The position numbers and the translations under genes are program-made. Of a stretch of 64,000 nucleotides of DNA, positions 27,241 through 36,111 are shown in pieces (within the stretch, counting starts at the first letter, position 1; each line of letters starts with the position of its first letter). The notes beneath the pieces are model-generated. The model was not told the origin of the DNA. It worked only from the letters and a program-made list of their open reading frames with translations, and searched no databases. The stretch comes from Formosa sp. Hel3_A1_48. Lineage in GTDB: Bacteria; Bacteroidota; Bacteroidia; Flavobacteriales; Flavobacteriaceae. Location: positions 1 through 64,000 of the forward strand of contig NZ_CP017259.1 of the NCBI RefSeq assembly GCF_001735715.1, given 5' to 3'.

Positions 27241-28302
27241 ATGAAACGACACAATTTTAGCGCAGGACCTTGCGTACTCCCACAAGAAGTTTTGGCTAAA
27301 TCTGCTCAGGCAGTTTTAGATTTTGACAACGGCCTTTCACTTGTTGAGATATCACACCGCAGCAAAGCGTTTGTAGATGTAATGGAACATGCACGTGCGC
27401 TAGCATTAGAACTTTTGGGTCTTGAAGGCATGGGTTACAAAGCGCTTTTTTTGCAAGGTGGTGCTAGTACCCAGTTTTTGGCTGTTGCGCTCAATTTACT
27501 AGAAAAACGCGCAGCTTATCTCAACACAGGGACATGGAGCGACAAAGCCATAAAGGAAGCTCAAATTTTCGATGATGTTACTGAAGTAGCCTCATCCAAA
27601 GATGCCAACTACAACTATATACCTAAGGGATACGATATTCCCTCAGATCATGATTACTTTCACTGTACCTCGAACAATACAATATTTGGAACCCAAATAA
27701 AGGATTTTCCTGAATGTGATATCCCAATGGTTTGTGATATGAGCAGCGATATTTTTTCAAGAACTATAGATTTCTCAAAATTTGACTTAATTTATGCAGG
27801 GGCTCAAAAAAATATGGGGCCTGCAGGAACAACTTTAGTTGTTGTCCGTGAGGATGTTTTAGGAAAAGTATCTAGGAAAATACCTTCAATGATGGATTAT
27901 AAAGTGCATATCAGCAAAGGCAGCATGTTCAATACGCCCCCAGTATTTCCTGTCTACACGTCAATGCTTAACCTTGAGTGGTTGAAAAATAAAGGAGGTA
28001 TTGCTGCTATTGAAAAAGAAAATGAAAAGAAAGCACAGCTCATTTATTCAGAGATCGACTTAAATCCTTTATTTGACGGATTTGCGGCTAAGGCCGATCG
28101 TTCAACAATGAATGCAACATTCACATTGGCTAACGACGATTTGAAAGACTCTTTTGATAGTATGTGTTTGGAAGCTGGAATCAATGGTTTAAATGGACAC
28201 CGAAGTGTTGGGGGATACAGAGCTTCAATGTACAATGCACTAACTCTCGAAAGTGTACAGGTTTTAGTGGAAATAATGAGTGAATTAGAACGAAAAGCAT
28301 AA
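27241..28302 (+). CDS. serC: Phosphoserine aminotransferase
   Basis: PLP enzyme of serine synthesis: 3-phosphohydroxypyruvate plus glutamate to phosphoserine. I start it at the second ATG (353 aa, MKRHNFSAGPC), which matches the conserved N-terminus; an upstream in-frame ATG at 27223 adds six residues. Key motifs are FSAGPCVLP, LQGGASTQF, CDMSSDIFSR and the PLP lysine in YAGAQKNMGPAG near residue 190, plus GHRSVGGYRAS near the C-terminus. It is 6 bp from serA, forming a serine operon. Confidence 0.96.
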   Translation: MKRHNFSAGPCVLPQEVLAKSAQAVLDFDNGLSLVEISHRSKAFVDVMEHARALALELLGLEGMGYKALFLQGGASTQFLAVALNLLEKRAAYLNTGTWSDKAIKEAQIFDDVTEVASSKDANYNYIPKGYDIPSDHDYFHCTSNNTIFGTQIKDFPECDIPMVCDMSSDIFSRTIDFSKFDLIYAGAQKNMGPAGTTLVVVREDVLGKVSRKIPSMMDYKVHISKGSMFNTPPVFPVYTSMLNLEWLKNKGGIAAIEKENEKKAQLIYSEIDLNPLFDGFAAKADRSTMNATFTLANDDLKDSFDSMCLEAGINGLNGHRSVGGYRASMYNALTLESVQVLVEIMSELERKA

Positions 28303-28308
28303 ATACGT

Positions 28309-29259
28309 ATGAAAATATTAGCAAATGACGGTATTTCAAAAAATGGCGTTGAAGAATTAGAGGCTGCTGGCTTTGAAGTTAGCACTGTAACTGTAGCCCA
28401 AGAGCAGTTAGAAAATTACATCAATAACGAAGGAATTGTAGCACTGTTGGTGCGCAGTGCAACTACTGTGCGCAAAGATTTAATTGACGCATGCCCTAGT
28501 TTGAAAATTATCGGTCGTGGCGGAGTTGGCATGGATAATATTGATGTGGAATACGCTCGCGGAAAAGGTTTACATGTCATCAATACACCTGCTGCTTCTT
28601 CAGAGTCGGTAGCAGAACTTGTTTTTGCGCACCTTTTCTCTGGTGTGCGTTATTTGTATGATGCCAATCGTAACATGCCGCTTGATGGAGATTCAAAGTT
28701 TAAATCTCTCAAAAAAGCATACGCCAAAGGAACTGAGTTGCGCGGAAAAACATTAGGCGTAATTGGCTTTGGTCGTATAGGTCAGGCTACAGCAAAAATT
28801 GGTTTAGGGTTGGGAATGAAAGTAATTGCACATGATCCATTTATGGACAAAGCATCTGTAACTGTCCCTTTCTTTGATGGACAATCTCTAACTTTTGATA
28901 TCGAAATTCAAACTAAAGAAGCGGTATTGAAGCAGGCCGATTTCCTAAGCTTACATGTTCCTGCACAAAAGGATTTTGTGATAGGAACAGCCGAATTAGA
29001 GCTCATGAAAGACGGTGCAGGCTTGGTCAATGCTGCACGAGGAGGCGTTGTAGACGAAGTCGCAATGGTTGAAGCACTCAAATCTGGGAAACTGAGTTTT
29101 GCCGGAGTTGATACCTTTGAAAACGAACCAACTCCTGCTGTTCAAGTTTTAATGACTCCTAATGTATCATTAACTCCACACATTGGCGCGGCAACCACAC
29201 AAGCACAAGAACGCATTGGTTCAGAGTTGGCCTCACAAATTATTTCCATATTGAAATAA
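28309..29259 (+). CDS. serA: D-3-phosphoglycerate dehydrogenase (short form)
   Basis: NAD-dependent first step of serine synthesis. At 316 aa it lacks the C-terminal ACT regulatory domain, so it should not show classic serine feedback. Visible motifs are RSATTVRKDLI, GRGGVGMDNIDVEYA, the nucleotide-binding GVIGFGRIGQATAK near residue 151, a catalytic Arg in AARGGVVDE, and the catalytic His in TPHIGAATTQAQER near 290. It follows serC by 6 bp and ends at a strong terminator. Confidence 0.95.
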   Translation: MKILANDGISKNGVEELEAAGFEVSTVTVAQEQLENYINNEGIVALLVRSATTVRKDLIDACPSLKIIGRGGVGMDNIDVEYARGKGLHVINTPAASSESVAELVFAHLFSGVRYLYDANRNMPLDGDSKFKSLKKAYAKGTELRGKTLGVIGFGRIGQATAKIGLGLGMKVIAHDPFMDKASVTVPFFDGQSLTFDIEIQTKEAVLKQADFLSLHVPAQKDFVIGTAELELMKDGAGLVNAARGGVVDEVAMVEALKSGKLSFAGVDTFENEPTPAVQVLMTPNVSLTPHIGAATTQAQERIGSELASQIISILK

Positions 29260-29282
29260 ATAGAATTCATATAATTTTCATT

Positions 29283-29312
29283 AAACCCAAGCTTTAGTCT
29301 TGGGTTTTTTTT
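29283..29312 (+). terminator. Terminator of the serC-serA operon
   Basis: Perfect 8-bp stem, AACCCAAG pairing with CTTGGGTT, a 7-nt loop, then eight T. It starts 24 bp after the serA stop. Confidence 0.85.
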
Positions 29313-29410
29313 GGCATTTTTGAAAAAACAGATTTAACACACAAATTAAAATTTCATGAACTTTTTTTTATATATTTATTGAGGTTAATAAATTAAATAC
29401 TGCCCAAATC

Positions 29411-30196
29411 ATGCAAATACAAATCAAAAGGAACACCACAAAACACCATACAAGACATCAATATCTACTGTTGTTTATTTTAAGTATTTTAATCACAACT
29501 ACTATTGCTTGTGTAAGTGATGAAGACACAACCCCACAAGAACCACCAATTTCTTTACAAAACAGAATTTTACCCTTGGGTGCATCAAGAGTGGAAGGGG
29601 CTCGCCCCATATACGAAAGCTTTAGATACGAGTTATGGAAAGAACTAAGGGACAATGACTGGTCATTCGATTTTATTGGAACTCAGTCCGATAATGCTCC
29701 CTACCCCACTTATAATGGTGAGGCTTTTGATACAGATCATGAAGGCAGAGGCGGTTGGACTTCAGGACAAATTCTAAATGAACTAGATGAGTGGTTGTCA
29801 GATACGGGAAGTCCTGATATTGTGTTATTTAGTTCACCAGGTGGTAATGACATACTAGGTGGCCTTCCCTACGATAATGCCATAGCTAACATCAACAGTA
29901 TTATAGACTTGCTGCAGGATAACAATCCGAATGTCTCTATTCTTATTGAGCAATTGGCACCCGGTAGATCAGATTTTATGACTACTAATTTCATTACACT
30001 ATTTGAACAAATGAAGGAAGACGTATTAGATATTGCTACCACCCAAACGACATCAACTTCTAAAGTGATTGCCGTAAATATGTACGAAGGATTCAACGAC
30101 GACTACTTGGCTGACGATGTACATTATAACCAAGCTGGGGCGGATTTTATAGCTACACGCTACTACAACGCACTGACAAATGTTCTAGAGAATTGA
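29411..30196 (+). CDS. SGNH/GDSL-family esterase lipoprotein
   Basis: Predicted lipid-anchored hydrolase of 261 aa. A basic N-terminus and a hydrophobic stretch (about 20-34) end in the lipobox TTIAC, followed by an acidic SDEDTT stretch. The SGNH blocks are present: block I is LGASRVEG near 57 (the usual GDS reads GAS, Ser kept), block III GGND near 143, and block V DDVHYNQAG near 236. The HEGRGGWTSGQI motif resembles carbohydrate esterase family CE3, so deacetylation of polysaccharide is plausible. Flanked by terminators on both sides, so transcribed alone. Confidence 0.85.
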   Translation: MQIQIKRNTTKHHTRHQYLLLFILSILITTTIACVSDEDTTPQEPPISLQNRILPLGASRVEGARPIYESFRYELWKELRDNDWSFDFIGTQSDNAPYPTYNGEAFDTDHEGRGGWTSGQILNELDEWLSDTGSPDIVLFSSPGGNDILGGLPYDNAIANINSIIDLLQDNNPNVSILIEQLAPGRSDFMTTNFITLFEQMKEDVLDIATTQTTSTSKVIAVNMYEGFNDDYLADDVHYNQAGADFIATRYYNALTNVLEN

Positions 30197-30257
30197 TCCT
30201 TGTAAAAAAAGAAACAAAGACTTAAATTAAGTCTAATATTTTAAAATTTAACTAAAT

Positions 30258-30281
30258 CCCAGCATTTTTGTTGGGTTTTTT
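30258..30281 (+). terminator. Terminator of the esterase gene
   Basis: CCCAGCA and TGTTGGG pair over 7 bp (one G-U) around a T4 loop, followed by six T. It precedes the DUF937 gene, so start codons proposed inside it for that gene are unlikely. Confidence 0.75.
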
Positions 30282-30312
30282 AATTAAATTGTTTTTCCCT
30301 AAATCAAAAAAT

Positions 30313-30938
30313 ATGTCAAAAATCATGAACCTACATGGGAGTGGTTTAGGAAAATCACTCATCAAAGGCCTGTCCAGCCAAACTGGACAATCAAAATCTA
30401 AGACCACTGCTCTATTGAATTTAGCCATTCCTGTCATGCTTCAGGCCATGCAACGCAATTCTGCTACTAAAGAAGGAGCCCTGGGATTATTGAATGCAAT
30501 TACAAACAAACACGATGGGAGTATTCTAAATAACCTCAACAGTATCTTTTCAGACTCATCTCTAAATGCAGTGAAAAAGATGGAGGTAAAATACTTGGCC
30601 ATGTATTTGGTAAACGCCAGAAGAATATTCAAAATGCACTAAGCAAACAGTCGGGTGTTAGTAATAATTCAGTAACTAAAGTTCTTAAAATTGCTGCCCC
30701 TGTTGTCCTGGGCATTTTGGGAAAACAAAAACGAAATTCATCGGTTAATGACACAAAAGACCTATCTAAAATGATCAGTAACTTGTTAAAGAGCCAATCT
30801 AAAAAGCAAAGTTTTTTAGAGGCTATTTTAGATGCTGATGACAACGGCTCAATTATAAATGAATTAGCGGGCAGTATTCTTAAAAAAAACAACAGTGGCA
30901 TAGGAAATTTACTAAGCAAACTGTTTAACAAAAAATAA
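30313..30938 (+). pseudogene. DUF937 protein gene broken by a single-base frameshift
   Basis: Two adjacent frames together encode one DUF937-type protein. The first (ATG at 30313) gives ALLNLAIPVMLQAMQRN, GALGLLNAITNKHDGSIL and SDSSLNAVKK. The expected continuation, DGGKILGHVFGKRQKNIQNAL then KIAAPVVLGILGKQKR and DADDNGSIINELAG, lies in the next frame up to 30938. The break is at the run of five A at 30574-30578; one more A restores a single frame of about 208 codons. In the present sequence the first frame ends early at 30642. This may be a real mutation, slippage at a homopolymer, or a sequencing error. DUF937 function is unknown. Confidence 0.8.
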
Positions 30939-30961
30939 ATAAAATAAGTACAATATTATAC

Positions 30962-30969
30962 TATCTTTG
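30962..30969 (+). promoter_or_regulatory. TAnnTTTG promoter element, near-leaderless
   Basis: TATCTTTG lies six bases before the ATG at 30975 of the following membrane protein gene, so the transcript should begin at or beside the start codon. Confidence 0.45.
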
Positions 30970-30974
30970 CGGGC

Positions 30975-31481
30975 ATGAAAAACCGCATTAAATCCTTTAT
31001 ATCTCGTTGGGAAATCAGCCAAAATTGGCAGCTACTTTACCCTTTTTTAGGCATTGCCACCTCCTTTTACCTAGGATATAGACTTTGTTTTAAACTTTTC
31101 GAATTTTCATTGCTATTGAACATGTTAATTGGATTTGTCTTGGGTATTTTTATATTAAAGTTTTTTGTGTTTAGCATCAAAAAAATGGAATCCAAATGGA
31201 TAGTGAATGAGCGCTGGGAATTAATCCGAATTTTTATAATATTTGCCATTACGGGTTCATCTTCCGTATTTGTGGGCCGCCCTATTATAAAATTGATAGG
31301 GATATCCTCAGAAAACTTTGGCCCGATTTTGTATGGAATCGTTTTTGTCTTTGTGAGTTTGATCTTCTATCAAATCTTGCTTGTCTTTTGGGGCTTTGTG
31401 CTTGGGCAATTCAAATTCTTTTGGGATTTTGAAAAAAAAATGCTGAGAAGGTTTGGCCTTGGCCGATTTTTAGATAAATAG
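30975..31481 (+). CDS. Conserved membrane protein, probably DUF6787
   Basis: Protein of 168 aa with about four membrane segments (near 23-43, 46-66, 83-101 and 118-145). The sequence looks like an internal duplication: each half opens with a similar amphipathic piece (SRWEISQNWQLLYPF and SKWIVNERWELIRIF) before its two membrane helices. I recall flavobacterial relatives classed as DUF6787; function is unknown. A near-leaderless promoter sits just before the start. It is convergent with the next gene, with 3 bp between stops. Confidence 0.75.
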   Translation: MKNRIKSFISRWEISQNWQLLYPFLGIATSFYLGYRLCFKLFEFSLLLNMLIGFVLGIFILKFFVFSIKKMESKWIVNERWELIRIFIIFAITGSSSVFVGRPIIKLIGISSENFGPILYGIVFVFVSLIFYQILLVFWGFVLGQFKFFWDFEKKMLRRFGLGRFLDK

Positions 31482-31484
31482 TTG

Positions 31485-31763
31485 TTATTCTGAGTTCCTT
31501 TTCGTTAATGTATCCCAGTAGGTATACACCCACATTATGGCAAATGTAGGAACGACATCAATAAATGGAAGAGCCTCTTCAATAAAAACAATAACTGCTG
31601 CTATTTTTCCTTGCTTACCCTTGTAGAGTTTAGCCATTAAATAAGCTGAAAGCGGTGCCCAAATAAAATCAAACAGAGGAAAAACAAAAGACACATACCC
31701 CATCAGATCGCAAAAGAGGCCAAAAATAAGTTTATGAGATCTTTTTAGGGGGTGTAGGTTCAT
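31485..31763 (-). CDS. Small conserved membrane protein downstream of msrA
   Basis: Protein of 92 aa with two or three hydrophobic segments (about 10-45 and 54-85) and a short basic stretch (KLYKGKQGK) between. The motif FIEEALPFIDVVPTFAIMW is striking, with acidic residues and prolines within a membrane helix. Its start lies 32 nt inside the 3' end of msrA, so it is translated from the msrA message. Function unknown; coupling suggests some link with msrA, but conserved order alone does not show this. Confidence 0.7.
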   Translation of the reverse strand: MNLHPLKRSHKLIFGLFCDLMGYVSFVFPLFDFIWAPLSAYLMAKLYKGKQGKIAAVIVFIEEALPFIDVVPTFAIMWVYTYWDTLTKRNSE

Positions 31764-32292
31764 TAGATTTAAGTTTACTTTTAAAACGTTGTTCTAAAAC
31801 ATTTATTTTGGGGAGTATCACAAATTGACAATAAGATTGGTCAGAATTTTGGTCATAATAATCGCGATGTTCTTGTTCTGCTTCATAAAAAACTTCTAAG
31901 GGTTCCAATGTCGTAACAATGGGATCTGGAAACACTTTAGAGGCATTAAGAAGTTCAATATAATGCTGTGCAGACTCTTTTTGACTCAGATTAGTGTAAA
32001 AAATAGCAGATCGGTATTGCGTACCAACATCATAGCCTTGTCTATCCAATGTTGTCGGATTATGCGTTGCAAAAAAAACTTCAAGAAGATCCGAGTATGC
32101 AACAACCGTAGCGTCGTATTCGATAATGATGCCCTCGGCATGCCCTGTTCTGCCCTGACATACCTCGCGATAAGCTGGGTTTTTAATAAATCCACCTGTA
32201 TACCCCGAACGGACGGTAAAAACTCCATTAAGACGCTTAAAAACAGCTTCGGTACACCAAAAACAACCCCCGCAAAATACAGCTTGATCCAT
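31732..32292 (-). CDS. msrA: Peptide methionine sulfoxide reductase A
   Basis: Repairs the S-form of methionine sulfoxide in proteins. It is 186 aa; the active site GGCFWCTEAVF (catalytic Cys near residue 10) stands at the N-terminus, followed by VRSGYTGG, YREVCQGRTGHAE and the C-terminal EQEHRDYYDQN motif. No signal peptide is seen, so it is cytosolic. The R-form reductases msrB are encoded 16 kb away as a tandem pair. It shares 32 nt with the following small membrane gene. Confidence 0.95.
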   Translation of the reverse strand: MDQAVFCGGCFWCTEAVFKRLNGVFTVRSGYTGGFIKNPAYREVCQGRTGHAEGIIIEYDATVVAYSDLLEVFFATHNPTTLDRQGYDVGTQYRSAIFYTNLSQKESAQHYIELLNASKVFPDPIVTTLEPLEVFYEAEQEHRDYYDQNSDQSYCQFVILPKINVLEQRFKSKLKSNEPTPPKKIS

Positions 32293-32387
32293 AATTATAA
32301 ACTATTAAGAAACAAATTTAATAAAGTTAAATTTAAAAAAATACAATAAGATTGCACATCAACGACATATCCTTTAAATTTACAAAC

Positions 32388-33050
32388 ATGATTCAAGGCA
32401 GCAACATACATAAATACTACGAAGGTTTACATGTGCTAAAGGGCGTGAATTTAAAAGTAAACAAAGGAGAAATTGTTTCGATTGTTGGTGCATCAGGTGC
32501 TGGAAAAACTACCTTGCTTCAAATTCTTGGCACCTTGGATCAACCCACTCCTGACAAAGATTCTAAAATAAGCATCAACAACACGACTATTGGATTACTC
32601 AATGAAAAACAGTTGGCAAAATTTAGAAATGATCATCTAGGTTTTATTTTTCAATTCCATCGGCTACTTCCTGAATTTACAGCGCTGGAAAACGTATGTA
32701 TTCCTGCTTTCATCAAAGGAACTCCAAAAAGCAATGCGCTTAAAAAAGCAAAAGAACTATTAAATTTTTTAGGACTCAGTGAGCGGCTTCACCACAAACC
32801 TAATGCGCTCTCTGGTGGTGAACAACAGCGCGTTGCCGTTGCTCGAGCATTAGTCAATGACCCTCTTGTTGTACTTGCTGATGAACCCTCAGGAAATTTA
32901 GACAGTAAATCTGCTGCACAATTACATCAATTATTTTTTGACCTCAGAGACGCTTTTGGCTTTACCTTTATCATTGTAACGCACAATGAAGAATTAGCGG
33001 CAATGGCTGACCGAAAAATAACAATGACTGATGGACAAGTCTCATCATGA
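32388..33050 (+). CDS. ABC transporter ATP-binding protein, LolD-like
   Basis: ATPase of 220 aa, probably the engine of a lipoprotein-releasing (LolCDE) or MacB-like exporter. Motifs are Walker [12 protein letters not shown] near residue 40, Q-loop [16 protein letters not shown], signature [15 protein letters not shown] and Walker [14 protein letters not shown] chose the ATG at 32388 ([13 protein letters not shown]), which fits the family start; an upstream TTG would add 12 poorly supported residues. No permease gene is adjacent. It overlaps the next gene by 20 nt. Confidence 0.88.
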   Translation: MIQGSNIHKYYEGLHVLKGVNLKVNKGEIVSIVGASGAGKTTLLQILGTLDQPTPDKDSKISINNTTIGLLNEKQLAKFRNDHLGFIFQFHRLLPEFTALENVCIPAFIKGTPKSNALKKAKELLNFLGLSERLHHKPNALSGGEQQRVAVARALVNDPLVVLADEPSGNLDSKSAAQLHQLFFDLRDAFGFTFIIVTHNEELAAMADRKITMTDGQVSS

Positions 33051-33825
33051 ATCCTTTAGCGGATTTAGCTTTATTGAACTCAAACAGTTTTTGGATGAAA
33101 AGGTTTTGCAATACAACACCACAAAATTCATTGAAAGCGACCCCATACAAATACCCCACTTATTTTCAAGAAAAGAAGACATTGAAATCGCGGCTTTTCT
33201 TACAGCAACAATAGCATGGGGCAACCGCAAGAGTATCATAAAAAATGCAAACCGGCTGATGGCTCTTATGGATCATGCACCTTTTGAATTTGTGATGGCG
33301 CATCAAACACAAGATTTAAATATTTTTGAAGGGTTTGTACATCGCACATTTAATGCTACGGACGCCATGCAATTCATTAAAAGCCTAAACCATATTTACA
33401 CCAAACACAATGGTATGGAAGCACTATTTTCACGCTATGCCAATAAAGATCTTCAATATGCAATTCATAAATTCAAAATGCACTTTTTTGAAATTGAACA
33501 CAATAAACGAACTCAAAAACATATAAGTGACCCTTTGAAAAACTCCGCGGCAAAACGTATCAATATGTTTCTACGCTGGATGGTAAGACCAAATAATACC
33601 GGTGTTGATTTTGGCATTTGGAACAGCATTAAAACAAGTCAACTCTCCTGTCCTTTGGACGTCCATTCCGGAAATGTTGCGCGAAAATTAGGGCTGCTCA
33701 ATAGAAGGCAAAATGATGCAAAAGCTTTAGAAGAATTAGACCATAATCTTCGAAAAATGGATCATAAAGACCCTGTCAAATACGATTTTGCTCTTTTTGG
33801 TCTTGGGGTTTTTGAAGACTTTTAA
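33031..33825 (+). CDS. TIGR02757 family protein (DUF2400)
   Basis: Conserved protein of 264 aa of unknown function. Family features are [34 protein letters not shown] near the N-terminus, [23 protein letters not shown] in the middle and [16 protein letters not shown] near 205, all consistent with an all-helical DNA-glycosylase-like fold. The start lies 20 nt inside the lolD end, so the two are co-translated. It carries no signal or membrane segment. Confidence 0.87.
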   Translation: MDKSHHESFSGFSFIELKQFLDEKVLQYNTTKFIESDPIQIPHLFSRKEDIEIAAFLTATIAWGNRKSIIKNANRLMALMDHAPFEFVMAHQTQDLNIFEGFVHRTFNATDAMQFIKSLNHIYTKHNGMEALFSRYANKDLQYAIHKFKMHFFEIEHNKRTQKHISDPLKNSAAKRINMFLRWMVRPNNTGVDFGIWNSIKTSQLSCPLDVHSGNVARKLGLLNRRQNDAKALEELDHNLRKMDHKDPVKYDFALFGLGVFEDF

Positions 33826-33978
33826 TTTCTTTTTTATAAATTAAAGGACCTTTTGCAAAAAAAATATTATTACTCTATTAGGTAATTCTCATTAATCTCA
33901 TTAACTTATTTATAAACCTTAGATTCTTCGTTTTGGATTTTAGGAATAGTTTTTGTTAATATTATATAAATTTTGGTC

Positions 33979-34149
33979 ATGAGAAAAATTGATATTATTA
34001 CGGACATAACTTCAGTTTGCATATATACTTATTTCATCAATATAATTGTAAAAAAGATTCGATATTCAAAAACCAAAAGGTTGTTGTATATAATAACCCT
34101 ACTAGGAATCACATTTTTACTAAGTCGACGCGTTTATGATTATTTATAA
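33979..34149 (+). CDS. Tiny putative membrane protein (56 aa)
   Basis: Short frame starting MRKIDIITDITSV and ending SRRVYDYL. It has a first hydrophobic piece (about 6-24), a basic stretch KKIRYSKTKR, and a second hydrophobic helix LLYIITLLGITFLL (about 35-48), giving a plausible two-helix hairpin. It fills an otherwise empty 350-bp gap between the TIGR02757 gene and the DUF2071 gene. I do not recognise the family. The rest of the gap (33826-33978) shows no gene. Confidence 0.4.
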   Translation: MRKIDIITDITSVCIYTYFINIIVKKIRYSKTKRLLYIITLLGITFLLSRRVYDYL

Positions 34150-34174
34150 TTAATTTAAAATTGAAATCCCAAAT

Positions 34175-34843
34175 ATGCAAAACACCTACAAAATGCATTG
34201 GCCTGCGCCTTTGACTAAAAAAGCAACTACACAACACCCCAGATGTAACGATGTTCTTTTCTTGCACTACAAAGTCCAAAAAAAACTATTAAGAAAACTT
34301 ATTCCCAAAAAACTTGAATTGGATAATTTTGACGGAAACTATTGGATCTCAATCATAGGTTTTGAAAAAGTAAATTCTTTCTCTAAGTTATATGATTTAA
34401 ACATTAGGACCTATGTTAAATTCAATGAACGTGCAGGAATCTATAATTTGAAAATGGAGCGGAATGGTTTATTGCCCTGGCTTTTAATGAAAATTCACCC
34501 AATAGTTTTCTTTAAATCTGAAAATATAAGTAACAATCGTTACTTGTTTGAAACAAAAAACCTCAAAGAAAACAGTCTTATTCATATTAAATATGGAATC
34601 GGAAAACAAATTAAGGTAAAATCAAAACTAGAAGTATGGCTTACAGAACATTCAGCACTTTATAGAGGTTATAAAAAAGGGGTTAAAAAATTTAATATTC
34701 TTCAAAAACCCCCAAATCTAAGAAGATTAAAACCAAAATACATATTAGTTGATTACCCAAAATATCTAAAGGTATTTTCTAGACCTCCTGATGTCATGCA
34801 TTACGCGGAAAGACTAGTTACGTACTCAATAAACAATAACTAA
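34175..34843 (+). CDS. YqjF/DUF2071-like protein
   Basis: Protein of 222 aa resembling the DUF2071 family (acetoacetate-decarboxylase-like fold). Recognisable stretches are DVLFLHYKVQKKLLRKLIPKKLELDNFDGNYW near residues 25-55 and IRTYVKFNERAGIYNLKME near 87-105. No catalytic function is established for this group. It is AT-rich, cytosolic, and convergent with the rnz gene (15 bp between the stops). Family assignment is moderate. Confidence 0.72.
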   Translation: MQNTYKMHWPAPLTKKATTQHPRCNDVLFLHYKVQKKLLRKLIPKKLELDNFDGNYWISIIGFEKVNSFSKLYDLNIRTYVKFNERAGIYNLKMERNGLLPWLLMKIHPIVFFKSENISNNRYLFETKNLKENSLIHIKYGIGKQIKVKSKLEVWLTEHSALYRGYKKGVKKFNILQKPPNLRRLKPKYILVDYPKYLKVFSRPPDVMHYAERLVTYSINNN

Positions 34844-34858
34844 CTAGAGAAGCCAATA

Positions 34859-35764
34859 TTAAATTTGAAAAGTTTTTCCGTCTCTAGCCAGCTCAACTGC
34901 TTTAAATATGGCTAAAGCTTCTGTTCTAAATTCTTCCAAATCGCTGTAACGTGATGAATAGTGTCCTAAAATAAGAGTTCCTACTTTAGCTTTTTTGGCA
35001 ATAGTGGCGGCTTGTTTCGCTGTGGAATGTTTAGTTTTACTACAAAGTTTGGCATGTGCCTCCAAAAAAGTAGACTCATGGTATAAAACATCAACCTCGT
35101 TTATTAATGGAATGATATCTTCTTTGTATGCAGTATCACTACAAAAGGCATAACACTTTGGCACTAATCCCTTAGAAGTTACCGCACTGTTTGAAATTAA
35201 AATACCATCATTGTTCAGTACATCTTCACCTTGTTTTAACTTTCTGTAATAGGCCACATCTATATTGTTGGCTTCGGCCGCATCAATATCCAATTTGCGG
35301 TCAAATGGTTTTTCCTTAAATAAATACCCATTTGTATATACTCTATGATCTAATGGAATAGTGCGGACCTCAAGTTTATCATCCTCATAAATTAGTTCAG
35401 ATTTGAAGGACTCTATTTCGTGAAAAATTAATTCAAAATTAATCCATGAATTAGAGAGTTTTAACTGAACTAGAATAAGTTCCTTTAGTCCTTTTGGACC
35501 ATAAATATGAAGATTAGTTTCGCGATTCAATAAGCGGAAAGTAGAAATCAAACCTATTAATCCAAAACAATGATCTCCGTGAAGATGCGAAATAAAAATA
35601 TGCTTAATTTGATTGAATTTAATCTTGTTTTTTCTCAGCTCCATTTGTGTACCTTCGCCACAATCAATCAAAAAAACATGGCCTCGTGTTTCCAGAATTT
35701 GAGCTGTAGTATGGGCAGCAATTCTAGGTGTAGCACTGTAGCAACCTAATATGGTTAATTTCAC
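34859..35764 (-). CDS. rnz: Ribonuclease Z
   Basis: Metallo-beta-lactamase-fold endonuclease that trims tRNA 3' trailers. It is 301 aa. The zinc motif HLHGDHCFGL lies near residue 60-69, followed by FCSDTAY and LGHYSSRYSD with further ligands, and an insert (about 160-200) matching the flexible exosite arm. This matters locally because the tRNA-His gene has no encoded CCA, so its 3' end depends on trimming and CCA addition. It is 11 bp downstream of a small conserved gene. Confidence 0.94.
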   Translation of the reverse strand: MKLTILGCYSATPRIAAHTTAQILETRGHVFLIDCGEGTQMELRKNKIKFNQIKHIFISHLHGDHCFGLIGLISTFRLLNRETNLHIYGPKGLKELILVQLKLSNSWINFELIFHEIESFKSELIYEDDKLEVRTIPLDHRVYTNGYLFKEKPFDRKLDIDAAEANNIDVAYYRKLKQGEDVLNNDGILISNSAVTSKGLVPKCYAFCSDTAYKEDIIPLINEVDVLYHESTFLEAHAKLCSKTKHSTAKQAATIAKKAKVGTLILGHYSSRYSDLEEFRTEALAIFKAVELARDGKTFQI

Positions 35765-35775
35765 AACTTATAATT

Positions 35776-36111
35776 TTAAAATCCTAAATCTCGTTGCATT
35801 TCATCCATTTCAATAAGATCTTCAGCCTCTTGCGAAGTGGGGACGACCACAAGTTCGTTAGGGAAATCGTTTATTGACCATTCTGAAGCTACGACAACAA
35901 ATGATTTTTTTTTGGCTTGGTGAACATGAGATCGCTTCAAAAGAGCCGCTATAAATATTATATCAGGCGGCTGGTTGGATGCTGTATGAACAATAATATT
36001 ATGAGATTTAAAATCTGCGTAATGAACATCAAATGAATCTATAAAATCAGAATAAACTTGCTGTTCTTGATAGAGTAATGCATTATGAGCTTTTAGTTTG
36101 AAATTCATCAA
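35776..36111 (-). CDS. Conserved hypothetical protein between pyrB and rnz
   Basis: Protein of 111 aa, soluble, with a mixed alpha/beta pattern, central ASNQPPDIIFIAALLKRSH and SFVVVASEWSINDFP, and an acidic tail EDLIEMDEMQRDLGF. The start overlaps the pyrB stop by 4 nt (ATGA type), and rnz follows after 11 bp, so it belongs to a pyrR-pyrB-hypothetical-rnz transcript. I recall relatives in the same place in flavobacteria, occasionally labelled ribonuclease Z by proximity, but it lacks any metallo-beta-lactamase motif. Function unknown. Confidence 0.75.
   Translation of the reverse strand: MMNFKLKAHNALLYQEQQVYSDFIDSFDVHYADFKSHNIIVHTASNQPPDIIFIAALLKRSHVHQAKKKSFVVVASEWSINDFPNELVVVPTSQEAEDLIEMDEMQRDLGF

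Noticed and set aside
30268-30312. Upstream TTG start of the DUF937 gene
   Set aside because: It lies in the terminator hairpin of the preceding esterase gene; the ATG at 30313 fits better.
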